Assembly (NCBI GenBank): GCA_013365325.1
Contig: JABVXV010000003.1
Coordinates: 496,001 to 560,000 of the forward strand
Direction: 5' to 3'
Source: Dipetalonema caudispina
Taxonomy: Eukaryota > Nematoda > Chromadorea > Rhabditida > Onchocercidae
Length of the DNA stretch: 64,000 nt
Shown here: positions 34,267-48,235 of the stretch, piece after piece
Position numbering within the stretch: position 1 is the first letter of the stretch
How the letters are laid out: each line of letters opens with the position of its first letter
Notes under the pieces: model-generated
Databases searched by the model: none
What the model saw: only the letters and a program-made list of their open reading frames with translations
Told to the model about the DNA's origin: nothing
Made by a program: the position numbers and the translations under genes

Positions 34267-37200
34267 GCTTTCCACTAATATTCTTATTGTTATGTTATTC
34301 TTATGTGTTTCAAAATTCGAGTTATAAACTTTGTACAACATCATGCATATCTGCATTTAAATTACCCATGACTCAGTTAATAGATGGATAGGTAGCAAGA
34401 CTGGTTACTTGATGTCGTGGGAGTGTTGATTAGGAAGTTTCGAAGGAAGAGGAATGCATCCGAGAATCTAGATAGGTAAGAAGTAGTGGGACGATCAAGT
34501 TGAGAAGTACAAGATGTGATTGCATGTTTCGTTTATCAGCTCACCTATCTTTCGACCATTCTTATTGACTCAAACTCGACGTAAACATTTGATGAAAAGA
34601 ATGCACTGCGAATGGGAACACATTTGATGCAACGGGACGGTGGCGCGAACGTGTGAAGATTCAATTGAGATGAAGGTAAAACGCTGTGACAGTTTAGTGC
34701 TCTGTCTGGCAGATCCATCTGTCTACTTTTTTACTTCCGAGTATAGTAGACTTCACTCCATTGATAGACAAATGCGCCTTGACCTAAAGAATGGATGCAG
34801 ACGGCTCTGGATGTCTCCTTCAATCGATGTGTGCAAGGTCGGCAATACTTGAAGTAGGCGCCATCTACCGTATGCCTTTGCTTATAACAAGGCCGGTGGT
34901 GCAATCATCGTGCAGCGCGGCAGTGTCGCTCACACTAATGCAGCGGACGTGGATCGCTTGCGAATGCGAGCGGTCGCATGGTGGAGGCGTTCGCAAGCAC
35001 TGTAGGGGAGCAGGCAGAGACAAAGAGGGAGGGGGGAGTCGGCGGTGCTGCTCGCTGCTGTCGCTAGTGATGCCACTGCTCAACGGGTTGTTGGCTTCTA
35101 CAGGTACTGCGTCGCGTTCAATATACTTATAAAGAGCAGCGCGATGTAGCACGTACGCTGCATCACATGACGGATGTTTTTCCAAGAGGAATAGTTACTT
35201 ACCCCATACTATTTACCCAAATATCATTCCCGGGGAACCTTAATATCATTTGTTTGCTACCCTTGGAAGAATGCCAACCATCCTGACCACTCTTTATTGT
35301 GTATATATATGTGTACTACTCTCTCTACTAGTACTGGGACTGCAGCATACTTCTCCCAGTCGTGGTGTAGCGTCCTGTAGTACAGCAGTGATAAGTGTTG
35401 CATGGCGACATTCTGGCCAACAGCCCAGTTATATCACATTTGGAATGTGACGGTCACTTGTATGCCGGAAGTTACTTTAATGGTCGTTTACGATGTTATG
35501 TGTTACTGCACTCTTACACTACACAGTAAGATGCAGTTGGTTCACGTGTTCTACTAATGCATAGAGCGTGAATAACGTGTAGTTATGGTATATTATAAGA
35601 CCTTCTTCAAAGGTATATCTATTATTCGGTGAGCTGTAACTCTGTAATTATCTCACAACACTACACTTCAGGCCATTAGGTCATGAGAGTGTCCCTTCCA
35701 TGGGCATTTAGATTCAAAAGTTTCCATCGCCAAATTGACTTCTCCATATAACGTACTATTGAATGCTAAAGGTCATTTGTCTCGTTTTCCACATAGTTGC
35801 TTGATGTTTATGCTAACTTCATCTCTGGTTAATAGATATCGATCTGATGAGAATGGTAAATTGCCTGCTGCGTAATATATGACGTGTTCCGTGAGGGGGG
35901 ATTGTGTATTATGGACATTCATTTCCTTTTTTTCTCTTATTTTGAAGCTTGAATTCTAGTCAATTTCCATCTAAATTTCTTACTACAAATTAAAGAAGCA
36001 TGCACGTCTTCATGCCTCTGCGTGTTGGATTATGACGAGTATAATTCGACCAACACGTCAGAATGATAAATGCTATTGATGTCCTTGTGAATCGTATAAA
36101 GAAGTAGGAACTAATCCTGAAAATTGTATATATTAAGGGGGCTATTAGTATATCCATGCTTCAGCCACTATTGTATGCTGTTATTAATATAGATGGATAT
36201 AGGATGCATCAGTTGGATTTCAAGGAAGGGAGATGTTCTTTTATTGCTAGTAGAATTCTTGAAGGTATGTAGCTTGTGCATCAACTAGTTGGAAGGCTAT
36301 TAATGATCCGTTGCTTTGATTAAATTTAAAATGTAGTCGTTTATCTTGAATTTGTAAAATGTGCATTCAAGGTTGTGCAGACGTCACCTTTGATTAGCAA
36401 TGAATTGATCGTTACCAATAAATTGGTAAACTGAGGCGAATGATTGAGCGAGATAAGGGTGCTTCCAACTTTCCTTTGCAAGAAATTTGGAGGTGGTGTG
36501 AATGAACGAACTGAATGAGTAATGTGCAGTGACCCGAGAGATGGAGTATGATAAAGAGGGAAAGTGTTACCCGATGTGCCAAGGCAGTGGTGTTTATAAT
36601 TTTGCAGTGCAGAAGATATCAGTTCTTGTGAATCTTGCGTACTTATTTTAAGGTGAGATATATCAGTATAACAAGTAGATAATACTGTTTCCTCCTCTGA
36701 TCGCTTTTTATTGTTCGAAATAGTTTTAGCTAAACAGTCATCTTAAAGATTATGTCAGAGGAAGTTAATTAACCAGGGTCATTTATATAAACTTTGTAAC
36801 TTCATGTTGCGAGGATATGATTGTGAGAAGTGTAAGTTGAGGATGAGAACTTTACCCTATGCTTGAATAAGTTCCCCTCTTAATTAGCGACGAGACTGGA
36901 GTAGTAAACGCTCTTACTCGTCGTACATGTGTGCTACTAGCAGGAAAAGTGTGTTGTAAGGTATTTCAGTGTTGCAATGGGTGGAAAGCGCACAAATATA
37001 CTAATAGGAATCTAAGTTGTTATGAGAAAAGAGGATGTGACAGATGACATGCTGAAACTATGGACGTCAAACGATAAAATTCCTTAAAAGTAAACGATTA
37101 ATCTTCAAAGGATAAGAGGGAATTGTTAGGACGTGGAATACGATGAGTATCGATTGTAATGCAATTATCCTTGCTTTTTTTGAGTCACTTTTTCATGTAC

Positions 37201-37665
37201 ATATAATGATATGTTAGGCATCTGAAAAAGGCAGATATGTTTTCGCATTATTGTGTGTACTGTTGTGCTCTACATTTTAATTTACCTGATGTTCCAATTT
37301 TTTAGGTTTCTGATAATCTAATGAACGCGGCCAGAATTCGGCGGTGAAAAGCTTTTCGCGCAAAATGTGAGTTTGCTTAAAATTGAAAATGAATCTCATT
37401 TCCATCACTTACGTTAGTCAATGGTGTTTCCCTCATATAATTTCTTTTTAGCAGCACATGTGCTGCCAAAACCGGGAATAAAATATTTTTGTGAAGTCAA
37501 TTTCCTATTCTCTGCATTATATTGTTTTCAGTTTTACAAAATTCATATGCATTCTAGCTAGTAAATTCCAAGCATTTTGTCGCATGACTCTTCCATCAGT
37601 TCTTTTCAGACTTTTTTATAATTTATTAGTGAAAAAGAAATGTTTTTAGAAAATCATATTTACAG
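34267..37665. promoter_or_regulatory. GC-rich island and leader of the glutamine-rich protein gene
   Basis: About 34620-35150 is strikingly GC- and CpG-rich for this window, with open frames on both strands that overlap each other and look like composition effects. A TATAAAG lies at 35127-35133. Near 37305-37365 there is a spliced leader-type exon (after TTTTTTAG, ending AAAAT before GTGAGT). It carries a short upstream ORF, MNAARIRR, before the coding exon at 37666. This region is best read as promoter and 5' UTR of the following gene. Confidence 0.45.
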
Positions 37666-37682
37666 CGTCTTATGAATGCCGC

Positions 37683-40600
37683 ATGAACGAACAGTGGTCG
37701 TGTGCCGGTATTTGTGTAGAACCGCAATCTGAGCAGCGGTCGCTTGGTACCAATCAACAAGCAACAGCAGAAACACATAATCTATCTGGAACTGATAGGA
37801 CAACTCCGGCAGCGTCCATTTCAACGGCAACAACTCCAACAAATTTTCCTAATTGTTCACCTTCTTCATCGTCACAACCTGATTGTATCACTGGCGCTAC
37901 AAGCCTTTCCAGTTCATCAGCAGTTGACGGTCGTATATTGACTCCTTGCCCTACAGTGTCATTAAACAAAGGTGAGTGCCCATGAAGAGCTTGGATGTTT
38001 CAAATATGGTATATTAGTAGCCCTTAAATTTGTTGATTCACTGACTTGTTGAAAGGCATGTTTACGGGCAGCAGTTTTAGAGTTCCATCCACATTTATTT
38101 TTGTCATAAATAGAAAGATTGTAAAACTTGAAAAGGATCCTCAAAAAGTTAAAATCAAATATTTTTACAAAAATATACTGATATGTTCAAGATGGTCTTA
38201 TGAGTTTATCAAAAGATCAAACTTTCAATTGCAGTTAATACATTTGTGATATTACTTATTAAGGGTATTATTGTTTTCAGTGGAAGAACAGAAGAGCAAT
38301 AGCTGCAGTTATGAACCTTCATCGAGTGTACCAACGGACGATATCCTTTTGTCGTCCAGTTCAGGAACGCTGACAGACGAAACCTACCCGTCCACCAGTA
38401 CAGCTGATACTAATATTTTTGACGAGAAAACAACGTTACAGGATTGTCAATTGTCTCGAGTTATACGTCGTCGGTGCAGATTTTTGCTACCGTCTAATAT
38501 TTCCTATAAATTACTGCGGATAGCTTTGAAACAACCAACTACATTGAAACATTTAAGTATGACTTCAATATTGTAAACTTTTTATTCCTAATTGGTCTCA
38601 CTTGTATAGTTTTAGAATTTAAAATGAAATGCAAAGTGGCTAAAAGGTCTATGAAAGCGTTTAAAGGTTTGGTTCATTTGTTCTGAGCTTCTCCAATCGT
38701 TAGTGCACAGTGATCATGTTTGTGCTGTCGCGGAAGATACGTCGGTTTTTTATCATAGGTCTTTATTCTATATGCCGAAAATTTTGTGTGGTTCTGTCAT
38801 TTCTAGAGATAGAATCAGGTAGTGGTAGCGTCTCCATATTCTTTTATTATTCTTCATTCCACTTATAAATTCGAAAATATTTTCTATTTCTCTCGAATTC
38901 TGAAGATCGTGTTATGCAGGATATGTAATTTGATTTCATATTTTCAGGTATAACCTCAGTGAAAGTGGGTGAATCAGATCTGTTACCAGTGATTGTGAAT
39001 GATGCAACGCTAAGCCTACTTTCACTTCCACATCCCAGCACAGCTTCTGAAATGAATTCCTTGGCTGGTGTGCCAGTCGGTGCTAATGCTACTGATCGAG
39101 CACGCGTTTATGATCCTTATCAAAGGTACATTATTTAATTGGGATTTTCTACAATTTTTGATTTTTTGAGAAAATCAGCAAAAAAAAATCATCCTGATGC
39201 ATGTCTTTACCGCATGGAAGATTTTGAAATATCTTTTTAGTAGGTTTTCGAATTAATAGTTACATTTTGCATTTCTTTTAAGATATGTGCAATCATATGT
39301 GTACTGCTTTACAGTGAGAGTAGCCGACATGAACTGACGCCATCAACTTCAGCTGGTCATGCACCAGGTAAACGAAAAGCTGGTATAATTAACAATGATA
39401 TGTATCAGACGGCGATTGGGATGCATGGTTATATGGGAACGGCTACTGGACAACCCAGTGCAACTACTGCAGTGGCTTCTGTAAAGCAGCAGCAACCTCA
39501 GACTGCATCTAATACTAGCAGCCCATTGCTGGTCAATTTACTAAGGTAATGGTAGGAGAAAATTTGTTGACATTGCCAATTATAATGCAGTTTAATTTCC
39601 TCCTATACATTCACCATCATGATTTCACATGTGGTTATTCAACCAACTTTACGTCGGTCATTTCCCTCTTGATGGCATATCATCTTTGTCCTTCTATCCT
39701 TAATTTTATGTTATGATCGGCCAATAAATTTTGACTTGCTCTACCAAGTACAAATAGCAAGTAATAGCCTGGAACGTTTGTTTGGTTATTTCTTATAGCT
39801 GATGTCGATAAGGCGAACAAAATATGACAGTGGCTGTTGAATTTGTTGTGATAGACTTCCATTTTTAGCAAGATACTATAGGTCTGAACATTGTGATGCT
39901 ACTTATTGCTTATTAACGTTGTTAATTCTTTAGAAGTTCATCACCAGTTGCTAGCGCCGGCATGCATAATTTGCAACATACACATATGTCGCGTCCTTCT
40001 GCTGCTCCAGTAATGCAGCATATGTCAGCGCCTTCTCCACAAACTCAGGGAACTGCTGGTATGATATCTTTTTTCCTATAAAATTACTGATACATGGAAA
40101 CAGTTGTACATTTTAGGCATTATAAATGGAAGTGGAAGGAGAAAGATTAAAAATTTTTTAATTCATACATATGCAGGTTATTCGTCATATCCATACATGG
40201 GGCAAAGCGCAATGAATACTGCGGTGCAGCCTGGTCGGATGCGTCCCTCAGCAACCCCATTGGAAGCTTCTCATTTAACTACCTCGACGCATGCACATTC
40301 TGAACAGCAGCAAATGCGGCCAACGCCTCAGGAGGCATGTTTTAACTCTTGTCTTGTCTTTGATTTTCCCGACACATTTATCAATTGCTGGTAATACAGT
40401 GAACACATTGCAACGCTGATAATTCTTTTATAAAAGCTTACAGACATCAGTATGTTAGATTTGTTCTGAATGCTTATTTTGGATTATGTCTACAGTGTTG
40501 TTATTATTATCAACTTTCGAACCGAACACATTTCAATTACGAAGAAATAAAATGAAAGCAGTTAGGAAGATTATGATAGGTGGACTGCTTTACGTTACAT

Positions 40601-43600
40601 ATTCCAGGTCAATATGGAAAGGCATCAGCAAATAGTTGCTCCACAACAGCAGAGTGCACCAGCTCAGCAGTTACCTCAGGCATATTATCCCCAATACAAC
40701 CAGAGACGTCCAATGCTTGCTGTAAGTTTTAAATGGTATTAATTGACTTCAATAATGATACAGTGTCTGATGATTCAGTTTTGCATGACCGAATACAAAT
40801 GATTACTTTAATAATGATATTTCTATCTATAGTGACGCCGAAAACTTTGGCAAGATATCTTCTACTTTATTGGCAGCATGTATAAGTCATGTCTTAAGCA
40901 TAAGAAACTTGAGTTAGAAGATGTCATATTTCCATTACTTTATTTTTAAGGGTTTCGCAGTCCGTGGACAAATACCACAACAGCAACCTGCTGTTTATGC
41001 ACATCAGCAGGGACAAATGATGCCTCCTCATTACATCCATGTGCAGCAGCAACCAAGACTCTCCGGACAGCCAATGCCAGTTCATTTCCACCAAACAGTC
41101 TCTTTAGAACAGGTAAGAAAATTCCAATTTTAGAGAGATGTCTTTTCTTTCTTACAATTTCTTTTTCATGTGTCTACTTGATTATTTCCTGATTCTGTAA
41201 TAAATGTATCGCATTTCGCATTCATCATCCCGATTTTAACCATTTTAAAAATGACTTATTTATATGTAGATATACAATGTATTTCCTCGGCTTACCTTGA
41301 ATTTATAAAATCCCATATCTTTCGGCATTCAGGATTGTCAGTAAGAGAAAGGAAACGGCATTCATTTCTTCTACTGGGTCGTTGTTTATATATACATCAT
41401 ACAGGAAATCTTGGATGCATTAAAAACGATGACGCTTACAGCCATATCTTCGATGCTTTTTACCATATTTATTTCAGCACTTCACTTTACATTTGAAATA
41501 CTGAAATGTTCATGGGAAAGTCACGTTACTGTTTTTTAAGGATGTTAGCACAGCTGGAGGTCAGACGCCTGTTACCGCTCCTCCTCCCAAGAAAAGAAAG
41601 CGACCAACTAAAAAGCAGTTGAAAGAAGCTGAAATGGCGCAGCAAGCCGCGGCTGCTGCGGCAGCGCAACAGCAGTTCATGATGGAGCAGCAGTTGAATA
41701 GCCGAGTGCCTTCTGCAAATGCTCATACGGTGGATAGGCCTACAATTATGTCACAGGTTGTATCGATGTGCAATTTTGTCTTTTCAGTTTGCAGTTTAAT
41801 CGTATTATTTTATTTAGGTTGTTGGGACCGCTGTGAACATAATCAAAATGTTGGTGTTTTAAGGAGAATGGTTTAATTTCTGAACTTTAAACTATACGGG
41901 GGTTTCTAGTATGCAATCAAATAATCAGAAAGCATGCTTTGTAGGATGGCAAATGTGGTAACTTAGTTAGGTCTTACTGAAGTAATTGATGTTTCGCGCA
42001 TCCGCATTATGAAACTTAAATTAGTGTATAATGATAAATCTTGGCTTTCAGGTAATGCATAGTGGTCAGTCGAGTGTTGGAATAACTTATGCGCAACATC
42101 CGCAGGGGTATCCTCCACAAACACTTCGTTCTCCTCCAGCTGTTTCTGCGCAAACTGGACCAATGATGCAGGTTGTTGATTAGAAGTTTTCTGACAAATT
42201 TAAAATCGAGATTATATTTTAAAAATCCAGAGGGTTTTTTGGCCTTGAATAGTTTTCGTAATTTATTTTTCGAGCTTCTCTTTGGTAATCTCCTTTCAAT
42301 CTTTCAATGAATACGCACTTAAGAAGTAATTTGTTATTAATTTTAAAAACTTCCAGAATCCACCTTCAAATCCTTCATTTTATCAACAGCAAAACGTTTG
42401 GGTTCCACAGCATCAGCAACAAGTATGTTTTAGACTTTTTAGTTTTTCATAATTTTTTTAAAGTGAGATAAAGAAATTTTAGCAGCCACATTCCAAATAT
42501 TTTAATTTTCTTTTATCTGCTTTCCTGGCCTTCTTCAGAATACTGATTCATCATTACTTTTGGTTTAAAATCAGATAGTGGTGTTGAAGATGTATTACCA
42601 AGTTTTAAAAAACAAGAATTTCGATGATATGGTTTTAAATTTCAGATCATGCCACAGCAACGGCCACAGATGATGTATAGTAGTCAAATACAGCATCACT
42701 GGCAAAATAATCAATCGCATCACTCACGAATGATGTATCCTCAAGCAGATAACGGTTTGTTTGTAAAAAAATAAAGTTGCTCATGTTAGGTGGGGGGAGG
42801 GAGGCATATTTGGCAAACAACTAGAACGACCTCAGTAAACAGAGTTTTGGTTTTTGATTTTGGTTGCCGTTGCTGTATCCGATTACAATATGAACTATGA
42901 TAGGATCATTATTATCGTGAATATGAGAAATAAGAGGTATGTCACCACAATAAGACAAATGCTTTCTTAATAAGAACAGATTACGTAAAAGTTAATATTA
43001 ATACATTTAAGATCAGAACAGATCTAAAAGAAATCATGGTTATTTTTTTTGAAATAGTGATTCTCTTGTAGTATCCGAAATGAGTGCTGGTTCATCTGGC
43101 AGTGTCCATACATCGCCTATGACCAGTCGGAATGCGTCCATTGATTATTCACCAGCATCACAGTCCAGCAGCACGATGTCGCCACTATATCAGCAACAGC
43201 AAGTAAGTTTAGTATTCTTGAACTGAATAATTTTTATTTGTTTGGCATCCATCACTGGATAAACTTTGGTGCAGTTAGGTTTTCAACCAAGCTAATTATG
43301 ACTTCTGCAGCCAAATATGGTATATCAGCAACCACCAAACCAACAAACACCTCCATCTGGTTTAACTTATCCGCAACCTTCACCATCACAGCAGCAAGTA
43401 GGTATACCTGCACGACCTCAACAACAACAAACAATGACAATGCAAATGCAAGAACCGCAGCAACAGCAACCACCACCATTCTCTGCAGAACAGCAGTGTC
43501 TAGACATGCAGCCGAAGAGTTGCTTGCCAGTATTACAAGGTGGAGGTGATTTCGAAATGGATGATGAATTGGGTGCTAATATTGCTGATGACTGTAAGTT

Positions 43601-46600
43601 GCCTGTTAATTGATAATTATCAAGTTTTTAACTTTCCACTTTGAAAATATTTCAAGTTTTAGAAGTGATAGGAATTTCATGAAGCAAAAATCGAAGGTTA
43701 ACAGCGATGTCTGATAAGGCATTTCATTTTTAGGTGGTGACTATAATGATTTGGATTCAATTGAACCAATGACCGAGTCGAGCGAATTTGGGGCTACACT
43801 AATGGCTTCCCATCAGCAGCAAATGCAACAACGACCAGCAAATACTCAGCAACATATGCAGCAGCAACAACAACAACAACAGTACTATAGTCGTATGTTG
43901 CCTCCTCAAAATCGTTTCGACATCCAATCACCAATGCAGCAACAAAGTGTTGGTTACATGCGACAAATGTGTAATGAAACACAAATGCGACAGTGTGGCT
44001 TTCCGGGTACTCTCGGTCTATCCCAGCAACAACAACAATCACTTTCTCAGGGTTATTCATCTCCACAGCAACAGCATCAGCCACCACAAGGAACAACCAA
44101 TTTATTTATAAGTCCACCACCACAACCAAATTGTTCTCCGAGCCCTTATACTCCTCGATCATCACCACAAAAAGATGGCAGCAGCTTTACTACGCGACAG
44201 CAACAGCAGCAGCAGCCGAGACATATTGCAGTAACGCACCAGCAATATGCAGCATCACCGCTGTCGCAACAACAACAACAGTCTGTTCGTACACCACTTA
44301 GTGCTCCACCAACTGTGCACTCACAGTCACAGCTGCATCCAACTTGTGGACGAATTGATGATTTACGATCATCGCGGTCAGGTCCGTTTACTTATTTTTA
44401 TTCACTTTGTACTTACACCCGGTGTGAGACTGAATGGGATTGTGCACTGATCCATGTAACTGTGAAATGAACTGAGGATAGCTGATGTGGACAAATGATG
44501 ACTGCTTTGTCAAGTGAATTATCTGTCTTTAGATACAAAGCTTTCATCGCTGCATGTTGAAATGCAGAATGAGGCTCAATACTTCTTAAGTGATTGACAT
44601 TGTTAACGAGAATTCAGAGTAGGCAGAAATATTGGTTTTGTCAACATTTGATTCACCACCTATCATATATGGAGATAACATTAGTAAATGGAACAGTTAT
44701 TTCAACTTTACTCTTGGACAAATTAAAAGAGAAAAGAAATTGTAGTAATACAATTTATAACTTCTATCTCATAAAAAAGTCAACAATGGGGTCTCTGAAG
44801 AAGTTTTGTGTACTGTGGTCGTAGTGGTTGTATTGTAAGGGAGAGATGGTTGTTTCAGGCACTTTATAAATAGGAATATACCAGTTATTCTTTCTTAGAT
44901 TAAAATCGAATATGCGCATTTCCAATTATTTTGATGCTGCTAACTTTTTTCAATATAAATTTCAAAGTTAGTGATTTAAAAGAAATCGCCTAAACAAGGA
45001 TTAAAGTAGTCGAATAATTAGATGATTTTAAGAATGTTTTCAGATGGTGAAGTAACGCCGCGGGCACCAACTATCGATTCAAATGTCACCTCCATTGAAT
45101 ATGACAAAGATCCTATTAATTCTACAATAGGTACCAATGAAATCTTATTTCTTCCGTTATCTTTAATAGTTGGGAAAGAGTTAGAAACCTGTGAAACTCT
45201 ACTAGGAAAGACTTAAAATTTCTTGGCAAAACCAGTCTACATTAATCAAGGTATCTTTAATTTGATCGCAATGCGTTTTTTGAATATTCCAAAAAGAATC
45301 GGTCTCTATATTTACCTTACCTTTTATTGCTTTAATTGCAAAAATTTTTGGCTTTTCACCTCCTCCATTTGTTTTTAGCTAATCTTCATACTGAATGACT
45401 AATCGTTTGATTTGTTATGTCGTTTCGGTGTTAGCTTTGAAAATTGTCTCATTCAGATGCAGTGGTTATGCGAGCACTTTCGGATCAAGACAGTCTTTCT
45501 TCCACGAGCATCTCGAATTATTTTCGTGGGTCACGAAATCGTTTATCAGCAAATACTCAGTCTTCGACAGCTGAACAGACTGGTGCCAATGACAGTGCGT
45601 ACTTCATTTTTCTTTTGCACACTTGAGCACTAGTTGTTAAATAAGCATGCTGTTGGAGATTTCTTTCCGCTGGATTAATGTGTTATCGTAAAGTCGTCAT
45701 AAAGTCGTGTAATTTGCTTGTCATTTAAAAGCTTTAAATGCCCTTATGCATACAGGAAAAATGATGGGTAACAACGTCACTACTAGTGTAAGGCCGGTGA
45801 ATGCGACCAAACAGCCAGGACAGTTTCAGAATTCCCAACAAGGTAAGTTTTATTTGTTAGCAGACTGAGCGAAGTGGTTTTTTAAGTCTGCTGTTTATTT
45901 TTGTGCTCATCTTCGTTTAGCCTTTTTTTGTAATAAAGCATCTTTAGAGTTAATATTTTTCATGATGTAGACAAAACTTTGAATTTGTCTTGAAGATATA
46001 TTAGTTATGATTGAAAATAGTAGTAAACTAATTCTGAGCAAATTCTATTCAAATTATGAGAATGTTAGACTAAATGAATGTTGGTCAGAGTAGACAGGTT
46101 ATAATGTGTACATGTGAAAATTGCGAAAATACAATGAGCATATTTTCTCATGATGTCGAAACTTATATTTTACTTTTAATGTGACAAAGGTTTGAAGTGG
46201 TTGGGATGTAGTTGCACGAAATCTTTTCAGCTCAGCAGCTTCCAAACACTGACAACAATGTGATGGAAGGTTCAGGATTAGGGGCTACCGGTTCGCATAA
46301 TGGTCAGGCGACGGGGAATTCTGCTTTGCCTCCAAATAAAACTCCAGTCTCTGCAAGCCGTGAAAATCTTCATGGTGTTACATGTGGTATGTCCTGAACC
46401 AGTTTTGTTAATGTCAAGTTTTGGCTTTGTTTTCTTAATCTGGGGGAATGATTGTTCAACATGTTATTGTTCAAAAGTTTTTGAAGAAAGAAACATATTT
46501 TTCATTATTTCTTCAGTTTGTTGTTTGGAGCGCATTTTGTTTCACTTTATGAGTAGTATTTCTATCTTAAGACCCTAAAAATAGAAGTCATAGAAACCGA

Positions 46601-48235
46601 TTTTTTAATTTAATCTTTGTTTTTCTCAGGTGGAAGTGGTGAAATGCATGCTCTCACTTTATCTGGTAGGCAACAGAAAGACCAGAGAGTTAGTGACCGA
46701 ATTGGAGATCAAAGGTTAAACAATACAGTTGAACAGCACCATTTGACTAATGGACACGAGTCGCTGAACATGCTAAAAGTGGGCAGTTTAGTTTTTTTCA
46801 ACTTATTTCAGAACAAATACTTCAAGTTTTAACATTCTAGTTTTTTAGTATTCTTTGGACATTATGTGCAAAATGGGTGAACAGCGTACTGTTTTTTTCT
46901 TTTTTGCTCAGGCTAAGGGATGTGAGTGCTATGTTTTCAGTTGCACTGCTACATTAATGATTTTCGATTACAGTTGTTCTGTAAAGAAAAATTGTGATGT
47001 ACGATTGCTTTGAGGTCGAGAAATTGCTCGATATAGCAGTCCCCAAAAGTCTTAACATTAGATTTAAAACAAGGTTGAAGAAAGACTAAGAAAAGGAAAA
47101 TACTTCCTTATGTTTTAAATGGTTAGTGATCTTAATCTCTTTTGAAATTTAGGAACGCGGATTTGCTCAGCCATGCAACGGAATGCTTCCACTGTCGCAG
47201 ACAAATGATGAGGAGCGGAGGCTAACAGGTGGGTTGGCTTCAGCGACGACTACAATAACTGATGCGCAGCAACCTCAACGGTCTTCCCCAAAAGCTGCGG
47301 GGACAGCAAGACGTAATCGCCGTAAGGCAGATTTATCTCTGGAAGCGTTGTCTTATGATGACGAGGATGAAATTACCGTTCCAGCATTTGGCACAACCCA
47401 GTGTAATTATTTTTTATGTTTCTTTCACTTTAGGTTTTGATATATGTTTGTATCGGATTTTCTTCGATAATCGATTTCTTTTACTTTTGTGGCAATTAGG
47501 TACAGCGAGTGAATATAAAGCGTGATCTTTCTTTCGCAATATGTTTTAATACATTGCAAAATGGTTTTTCAACAATAATGATGAATTTTAGCGGCATATC
47601 AAGCTCCATATATGAGACGTGTAAGTGGTCCCGGTAGTATTGTTGTTGGATGTAGTGGAAGCGCTCCAGCGCAACCTCCTTTCGCAAATATCAGTGTACA
47701 GAGTGCTCAAAATAATTTTTCTGCCACAGTGGCTCGACAGCAGCAAATGTTGAAGCAGCAGGTAAAAAACTTTATTAGACGTTGAATATCTTTAGTTTTT
47801 CTCGATATATACTTTTTAGATTCTATTGAAAAAAAAAAAATTCATGCATATCGCTTTGCTGTGATATTTTCCTCTCTGCTTCATCGAATATAAAGATCAT
47901 ATTCCAGCCGAAAACGTCGTAACATTTTTGTGTACAAAACGATGGCCACAGCTAATTAATTAGCACTTATTAAAATCATTTATGATCACCGTACGGAACA
48001 ACTTTATTATACGATGTTTTCGTTCTATACTGTTCATTTCAAGTGAGAGTTCGGTTCGCGCTCAACTTTCAAATAGGTCTGATTTCCTACTTGTGTTTTT
48101 TGTTTTCTTTTTTTTTCCTTTTTTTTTTTTTGCTAATTTTATTCGCTGTTATTTCTGTTTATGTCTTTTAAACCGGTGTAGTTACAGGATTTGAAGACCA
48201 TGCAATTAATTTGCCACAATTTCAAGATAAGATAA
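37683..48235 (+). CDS. Large glutamine-rich nuclear coregulator, NCOA6-like (tentative)
   Basis: Twenty-three coding exons: 37683-37971, 38281-38556, 38948-39125, 39315-39545, 39934-40058, 40177-40334, 40608-40721, 40951-41112, 41541-41756, 42052-42171, 42357-42422, 42646-42754, 43072-43202, 43311-43593, 43734-44381, 45044-45130, 45457-45594, 45756-45842, 46231-46386, 46630-46778, 47153-47402, 47592-47761, 48188-48235. They sum to 4,191 nt, 1,396 aa, in phase throughout. Seen: Ser/Thr-rich N-terminus; an LxxLL nuclear-receptor-box motif SPLLVNLLR (about 319); long Gln/Pro-rich stretches; a bipartite basic nuclear signal PPPKKRKRPTKKQLKE (about 525) followed by an alanine run; and an acidic patch YDDEDEIT near the end. 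From memory, vertebrate NCOA6 (a KMT2C/D-COMPASS partner) has SPLLVNLL, then a Lys-rich block and Gln-rich sequence. I infer relation from that alone; low complexity makes it uncertain. Exon 6 uses a GC donor. The gene itself is secure. Confidence 0.78.

Noticed and set aside
34791..35185. Two overlapping open frames of 113 and 106 codons on opposite strands
   Set aside because: Opposite-strand overlap in a CpG-rich block, no splice sites or family motif; best explained by base composition.
41251..41496. 81-codon plus frame
   Set aside because: Sits inside an intron of the glutamine-rich gene and breaks the phase-0 join of its neighbours.
43238..44301. Several frames of 67-103 codons in both strands
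   Set aside because: Alternative-frame shadows of CAG/CAA-repeat exons of the glutamine-rich gene.
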